Below are positions 58,058 to 64,000 of a DNA stretch of 64,000 bases, piece after piece. Under the pieces are notes generated by a model. It had not been told where the DNA came from, did no database searches, and was given only the letters and a program-made list of their open reading frames with translations. The DNA lies in NCBI RefSeq assembly GCF_041928815.1, contig NZ_JBHFEI010000002.1, forward strand, positions 248,001 to 312,000. Direction: 5' to 3'. A program made the translations under genes and the position numbers. Every line of letters begins with the position of its first letter. The first letter of the stretch is position 1. The stretch is from JBHFEI01 sp041928815. Its GTDB lineage: Bacteria; Pseudomonadota; Alphaproteobacteria; Rhizobiales; Rhizobiaceae.

Positions 58058-59113
58058 ATGAAGACGATCAAGGGCCCGGCGCTGTTCCTGGCGCAGTTCG
58101 CGGGCGATGCGGCGCCGTTCAATTCCTGGGATTCGATCACCAAATGGGCGGCCGATTGCGGCTATGTCGGCGTGCAGGTGCCGAGCTGGGACGGGCGGCT
58201 GTTCGATCTCGGCAAGGCGGCCGCGTCGAAGGCCTATTGCGACGAGCTTGCCGGGCAGGCGCGCGCCAACGGCGTCGAGATCACCGAGCTTTCCACCCAT
58301 CTCCAGGGCCAGCTCGTCGCCACCCATCCGGCCTATGACGAGGCCTTCGACGGCTTCGCGGCGCCTGAGGTGCGCGGCAACCGGCAGGCGCGGCAGGAAT
58401 GGGCGGTCGAGCAGGTGAAGCTCGCGCTGACCGCCTCCCGGAACCTCGGCCTCGGCGCGATGGCGACCTTCTCCGGCGCGCTCGCCTGGCCCTTCGTCTA
58501 TCCCTGGCCGCAGCGGCCCGCCGGCCTCGTCGAGACCGCCTTTGACGAACTCGCCCGTCGCTGGCGGCCGATCCTCGACCATGCGGAGGACTGCGGCGTC
58601 GACGTCTGCTACGAGATCCATCCCGGCGAGGACCTGCATGACGGCGTCACCTACGAGATGTTCCTGGAGCGCACCGGCAACCATGCCCGCGCCAACATGC
58701 TCTACGACCCCTCGCATTACGTGCTGCAGGCGCTCGACTACATCGACCATATCGACATCTATCGCGACCGCATCCGCATGTTCCACGTCAAGGACGCCGA
58801 GTTCAATCCGACCGGCCGGCAGGGCGTCTATGGCGGCTTCCAGAGCTGGGTGAACCGGGCCGGCCGCTTCCGCTCGCCGGGCGACGGGCAGGTCGATTTC
58901 GGCGCGATCTTTTCCAAGATGGCGGCGAACGATTTTGCCGGCTGGGCCGTGGTCGAGTGGGAATGCTGCCTGAAGCATCCCGAGGACGGCGCGCGCGAGG
59001 GGGCGGAATTCGTCCGCGGGCACATCATCCGGGTGACGGAAAAGGCCTTCGACGATTTCGCCGACGGCGGCACGGACGAGGCCGCCAACCGGCGGATGCT
59101 CGGCATCGCCTGA
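58058..59113 (+). CDS. Sugar phosphate isomerase/epimerase (xylose isomerase-like TIM barrel)
   Basis: 351 aa. AP-endonuclease-2-like TIM barrel: metal ligands appear in 'CYEIHPGED' (Glu), 'MLYDPSHYV' (Asp/His), 'MFHVKDAEF' (His/Asp) and 'VVEWE' (Glu). The family covers sugar isomerases, epimerases and dehydratases such as inositol or 3-keto-sugar enzymes; substrate unknown. GGGAGGA before the ATG. Next to a Gfo/Idh/MocA oxidoreductase and a GH1 enzyme, which suggests a sugar or glycoside pathway. Confidence 0.88.
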   Translation: MKTIKGPALFLAQFAGDAAPFNSWDSITKWAADCGYVGVQVPSWDGRLFDLGKAAASKAYCDELAGQARANGVEITELSTHLQGQLVATHPAYDEAFDGFAAPEVRGNRQARQEWAVEQVKLALTASRNLGLGAMATFSGALAWPFVYPWPQRPAGLVETAFDELARRWRPILDHAEDCGVDVCYEIHPGEDLHDGVTYEMFLERTGNHARANMLYDPSHYVLQALDYIDHIDIYRDRIRMFHVKDAEFNPTGRQGVYGGFQSWVNRAGRFRSPGDGQVDFGAIFSKMAANDFAGWAVVEWECCLKHPEDGAREGAEFVRGHIIRVTEKAFDDFADGGTDEAANRRMLGIA

Positions 59114-59237
59114 CCGTTGCCACGGGCGTGTGTCGCCCGCCGGCGGCGCAAGGCCGTTGATCCGCGCGGGCCGGCAATGTCTACTGCCGGCCGCAGAGGG
59201 ATTCGCACGCACAACCAGAATCGAGGAGACCCAAGGG

Positions 59238-60422
59238 ATGGCAATCGAAGGCAGCGCGGCGCCGGCGCGGGAGCGGCGCATCAGGCTCGGCATGGTCGGC
59301 GGCGGGGCGGGCGCCTTCATCGGCGCCGTGCACCGCATCGCCGCCCGCCTCGACGATCATTTCGAACTGGTCGCCGGGGCCCTCTCCTCGACGGCGGAGA
59401 AGGCGGCCGCCTCCGGCCGCGAGCTCGGCCTCGATCCGGCCCGCACCTATGCCGATTTCCGCGAGATGGCGATCCGCGAGGCGCGGCTGAAGGACGGCAT
59501 CGAGGCCGTCGCCATCGTCACGCCGAACCACGTCCACTACGAGGCGGCGAAGGAATTCCTGAAGCGCGGCATCCATGTCATCTGCGACAAGCCGCTGACG
59601 GCGACCCTTGCCGATGCGAGGAAGCTGAAGGAACTTGCCGAGAAGAGCGAGGCGCTCTTCGTTCTCACCCACAACTACACCGGCTATCCGATGGTGCGGC
59701 AGGCGCGCGAGATGGTCGCGAGCGGCGATCTCGGCGCGATCCGGCTGGTGCAGATGGAGTATCCGCAGGACTGGCTGACGGAGAACATCGAGGCGAGCGG
59801 CCAGAAGCAGGCGGCCTGGCGCACCGATCCGGCCCGCTCCGGCGCCGGCGGATCCACCGGCGACATCGGGACGCATGCCTACAATCTCGGCGCCTTCGTT
59901 TCCGGCCTCGAACTCGCCGAACTCGCCGCTGACCTCGACAGCTTCGTTCCCGGCCGGGCGCTCGACGACAATGCCCATGTGCTGATGCGTTTCAAGGAGA
60001 AGGACGGCGTGCGGGCGAAAGGCATGCTCTGGTGCAGCCAGGTCGCGCCCGGTCATGAGAACGGCCTGAAAGTGAGGGTCTACGGCACGAAGGGCGGGCT
60101 CGAATGGGTGCAGGCCGATCCGAACTACCTCTGGTTCACGCCGCTTGGCGAGCCGAAGCGGCTGATCACCCGGGGTGGCGCCGGGGCGGGGGCGGCGGCC
60201 GCGCGCGTGACGCGCGTCCCCTCCGGGCATCCGGAAGGCTATCTCGAAGGCTTCGCCAATATCTACAGCGAAGCGGCCCGGGCGATCCACGCACGGCGCA
60301 AAGGCGAGGCGCCCGATCCGGCCATCGTCTATCCGACCGTCGATGACGGGCTGAAGGGTATGGTCTTCGTCGATGCCTGCGTCCGCTCGTCGAAGAAGAA
60401 CGGGGCCTGGACCAAGGTCTGA
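59238..60422 (+). CDS. Gfo/Idh/MocA family oxidoreductase
   Basis: 394 aa. N-terminal NAD(P)-binding fold 'IRLGMVGGGAGAFIGAVHRIAARLDD' and 'VTPNHVHYEAAKEFLKRGIHVICDKPL' (EKP-type catalytic lysine, here DKP), C-terminal alpha/beta substrate domain ('GGSTGDIGTHAYNLGAFVSG'). It oxidises or reduces a sugar or cyclitol hydroxyl, commonly at C3. AAGGG before ATG 59238. Follows the TIM-barrel gene by 124 bases and probably shares its substrate. Confidence 0.9.
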   Translation: MAIEGSAAPARERRIRLGMVGGGAGAFIGAVHRIAARLDDHFELVAGALSSTAEKAAASGRELGLDPARTYADFREMAIREARLKDGIEAVAIVTPNHVHYEAAKEFLKRGIHVICDKPLTATLADARKLKELAEKSEALFVLTHNYTGYPMVRQAREMVASGDLGAIRLVQMEYPQDWLTENIEASGQKQAAWRTDPARSGAGGSTGDIGTHAYNLGAFVSGLELAELAADLDSFVPGRALDDNAHVLMRFKEKDGVRAKGMLWCSQVAPGHENGLKVRVYGTKGGLEWVQADPNYLWFTPLGEPKRLITRGGAGAGAAAARVTRVPSGHPEGYLEGFANIYSEAARAIHARRKGEAPDPAIVYPTVDDGLKGMVFVDACVRSSKKNGAWTKV

Positions 60423-60545
60423 GGGCGGACACCCGGCGGGCGGGCGGCGTCACGCCGTTTGCGGAGGGCGCGCATCGCCCGTCACATTTCCATGCAAGAC
60501 GAAGACGGGCGGATGTCGGTGGCACCGCCCCTGAAGGAGAATGCC

Positions 60546-61922
<1,377 letters not shown>

Positions 61923-62063
61923 CAACCGACGGCGGCGACGCCCGAGCGTGCCGAGGGTCACGCCACCCTGTCGTGTGTCGCCGCGGTTTGCGCCCGCAGG
62001 CTGCCGGCGTAAACACTTTGGCATGATTTGCATGGCATGCTCCGGCCCTTGTCGGAGTTCACC

Positions 62064-64000
62064 ATGGCGATGGCGCGACTGTCCATACCGGGGATCACGC
62101 GGCTGAAGCGGCAGACGGCCGTCTTCCTGCTGCTCTCCGCCTTCGCGCTCGTCGTCCTCGGCATGACGAGCGTGATCCTCGTCTCCCTGCAGACGATCGC
62201 CAGCCGCAGCGACGAATTGGAGGCGGAGCGGTCGCGCCAGACGGTGAGCGGCGCGCTTACGAGCGCGCGCCAGCAGATGGCGACGACGATCCGCGACTAT
62301 TCGATCTGGGACGATGCCGCCCGCGCCGTCTACGGGCCGCAGCGGGATGCCTGGACGATCGAGAATTACGGCTTCGAGGATATGTCGTCCGGCCTCTTCG
62401 ACACCGCCTATCTGGTCGACGCCGGCGCACGGCCGCTGCTCGCCTACCGCGCCGGCGAACCCTTCGCCCTTTCTCCCACGGCGCTGATGCCCGAGGATTT
62501 TCCCCCTCTCTTCGCCAGGGTGGCCGCCAAGGGGGCGGCCGTCAATGCGCTGGCCGCGCGCTTCGTGCGCACCCGTTTCGGGGTCGCCGTCGCCGGTGTC
62601 GCCCCGGTGCTGCCGGCGACCGCGGCGGAGCAGGCGCCGACCGCCGCCGGCCTGCGCTACCTGGTGTTCATCCGCCATCTCGATGCCGCCTGGGTACGGC
62701 AGATGTCCGAAACCTATGGCGTCGGCGGACTGATGCTGGCCGCGTCGCCGCTGCCGGAGATGACATCCGCGCCGGTCGTCGGTCACGAAAACGCGCCGAT
62801 CGCCTATCTCTCCTGGACGGCGCTGCGCCCCGGAGATCTCAGCTACCGCCAGGTCCGCCCCTATGTCCTTTCCGTCATCGCCGTTGCCGGCACCTTCACC
62901 TTCCTGCTGATCATCGCCGGCGCGCGGGTGGTCGACAAGCTCGGCGAGGACGAGCGGGCGGCGCGCCATCTGGCGATGACGGACCGGCTGAGCGGGCTTA
63001 AGAACCGCACCTCGCTCTTCCTCGAACTCGAGAGGATGATCCTGGCGGCGCGGCGCAGCGGCGAGCGCGTCCATCTCTTCTACCTCGACATGGACGGCTT
63101 CAAGGAGGTCAACGACATCTACGGCCACGCGACCGGCGACCGGCTGATCCGCAGCGTTTCTGCGGGACTGACCCACCTCGTGCCCCCGACGGCGGTGCTC
63201 GCCCGGCTCGGCGGCGACGAATTCGCGATCGCCGCGAGCGCGGGGGCGGGGGGCGCGCGTCCGCCCGAACTTCCGGCGATGATCATCGAGTTCTTCGCGG
63301 AGCCCTTCACGCTCGGCGAGCATGTCGTCCATGTCGGGGCGAGCGTCGGCCTCGCCGAATCGCCGGCCGGCGCCGTCGAGGCTGAGGAATTGCTGCGCCG
63401 CGCCGACATCGCCATGTACCGCGCCAAGGGCGAGGGCAAGGGCCGGGCGATCGCCTACGTCGCGGAGATGGATGCCGACCTCATCGCCCGCAGGACGATG
63501 GAGACGGCGCTGCGCCAGGGGCTCGACGGCGGCGAATGCTACGCGGTCTACCAGCCGCTGGTCGACGCCCGCAGCCGGCGCATCGTCGGCGTCGAGGCGC
63601 TGCTGCGCTGGACCTCGGCGTCGCTCGGCCCCGTCTCGCCCGATGTCTTCGTTCCGGTCGCCGAGGCCGCCGGCCTCGTCGACCGGCTCGGCGACCTGGT
63701 GCTGCACGATGCGCTGGCGCTCGGCCAGCGCTTCCCGCTGCTCGGGCTTTCCATCAACATGTCGCCCGCTCAGCTGCGCAATCCCCATTTCGCCGAAACG
63801 ATCGCGCGCGCGCTCGCAGAAAGCGGCGTGGCGCCCGAAAGGGTGACGCTCGAGGTGACGGAAGGCTACATGATCGGCAATCCCGAGCGGGCGCGCCTGG
63901 TGTTCGAGGCGCTGGCCGCCATCGGCGTCAAGATCGCCCTCGACGACTTCGGCGCCGGCTTCTCCAGCATCGGCTATCTCCGCCAGTTCCGCTTCGACCG
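62064..64000 (+). CDS. CHASE4-GGDEF-EAL signalling protein (3' truncated by window edge)
   Basis: The frame is open to the window end; about 645 codons visible. Membrane segment about 14-40 ('LLLSAFALVVLGMTSVI'), periplasmic CHASE4-like sensor (about 45-265, 'TIRDYSIWDDAARA'), second membrane segment about 270-290, GGDEF domain with 'DMDGFKEVNDIYGHATGD' and intact 'GGDEF', and the start of an EAL domain ('GVEALLRW', 'LEVTEGY', 'DDFGAGFSS'). It should make and/or degrade cyclic di-GMP. The inhibitory RxxD site before GGDEF is absent. GGAG eight bases before the ATG. Confidence 0.93.
   Translation, partial: MAMARLSIPGITRLKRQTAVFLLLSAFALVVLGMTSVILVSLQTIASRSDELEAERSRQTVSGALTSARQQMATTIRDYSIWDDAARAVYGPQRDAWTIENYGFEDMSSGLFDTAYLVDAGARPLLAYRAGEPFALSPTALMPEDFPPLFARVAAKGAAVNALAARFVRTRFGVAVAGVAPVLPATAAEQAPTAAGLRYLVFIRHLDAAWVRQMSETYGVGGLMLAASPLPEMTSAPVVGHENAPIAYLSWTALRPGDLSYRQVRPYVLSVIAVAGTFTFLLIIAGARVVDKLGEDERAARHLAMTDRLSGLKNRTSLFLELERMILAARRSGERVHLFYLDMDGFKEVNDIYGHATGDRLIRSVSAGLTHLVPPTAVLARLGGDEFAIAASAGAGGARPPELPAMIIEFFAEPFTLGEHVVHVGASVGLAESPAGAVEAEELLRRADIAMYRAKGEGKGRAIAYVAEMDADLIARRTMETALRQGLDGGECYAVYQPLVDARSRRIVGVEALLRWTSASLGPVSPDVFVPVAEAAGLVDRLGDLVLHDALALGQRFPLLGLSINMSPAQLRNPHFAETIARALAESGVAPERVTLEVTEGYMIGNPERARLVFEALAAIGVKIALDDFGAGFSSIGYLRQFRFD

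Noticed and set aside
62019..62032. A sigma-54-like promoter (TGGCATGATTTGCA) before the CHASE4-GGDEF-EAL gene
   Set aside because: GG and GC elements are present, but they are two bases too close for the -24/-12 spacing that sigma-54 needs.

Overview
The window is a contiguous piece of a GC-rich (about two thirds G+C by eye) alphaproteobacterial chromosome, almost certainly from the Rhizobiaceae or a close relative. The reasons are the heterotetrameric sarcosine oxidase operon, the aerobic cobFGHIJ-K-LM block with cobK reversed, a seven-subunit Mrp/Pha antiporter with fused A and B subunits, a sitABCD manganese transporter behind Mur-type (MRS) boxes, and a two-palindrome intergenic repeat of the RIME type. 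I saw no phage, insertion sequence, CRISPR array, rRNA or tRNA gene. Most of the region is ordinary housekeeping and catabolic DNA.

Layout. 1-2470: tail of an ECF sigma factor and its anti-sigma factor, a Bax-inhibitor-1 family membrane protein, a DUF2076 protein and a strong terminator. 2480-2580: RIME-like repeat. 2593-4538 (minus strand): an FAH-family hydrolase and class II fructose-bisphosphate aldolase. 4777-12054: soxBDAG on the minus strand, a divergent GlxA/AraC-type regulator and purU; together these demethylate sarcosine to glycine and return the one-carbon unit to the folate pool. 12030-14648: a FAD-dependent oxidoreductase, an SDR dehydrogenase and a ModE-type DNA-binding protein. 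14652-17327: modABC molybdate transporter behind a Mo-box. 17427-18116: ung. 18173-25355: cobFGHIJ(K)LM, the aerobic corrin-ring methylation section of B12 synthesis. 25360-31418: mrpAB-C-D-E-F-G cation/proton antiporter.

31670-34317: a metallo-beta-lactamase-fold exonuclease and an ATP-dependent DNA ligase. 34328-36531: nucleoside hydrolase and a DadA-like dehydrogenase. 37060-40544: sitDCBA, with two inverted MRS boxes flanking a near-consensus promoter; a His-rich membrane-anchored protein of unknown role lies divergently. 42154-45384: lysS, a low-GC small gene, gltX. Two small secreted proteins (36709-37008 and 45609-45848) share a cysteine-spaced GNLY signature. 46335-50818: TerC-family protein and a TetR-controlled EmrAB-type efflux pair. 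50916-52025: Tat-exported metallophosphoesterase. 52122-55988: LacI-type regulator, xylB, xylA. 56306-57814: soluble globin-coupled chemoreceptor. 58058-61922: sugar isomerase-like TIM barrel, Gfo/Idh/MocA oxidoreductase and GH1 glycosidase, a plausible glycoside-utilisation unit. 62064-end: CHASE4-GGDEF-EAL protein, cut by the window edge.

I did not find a clearly new defence or mobile system. The items most worth a second look are the paired GNLY small secreted proteins, the structured soxB-soxD spacer with a 27-codon ORF, the His-rich protein beside sit, the inverted Mur-box promoter, CpG-centred palindromes in sugar and aldolase intergenic regions, and the possible oxidative glycoside cluster.
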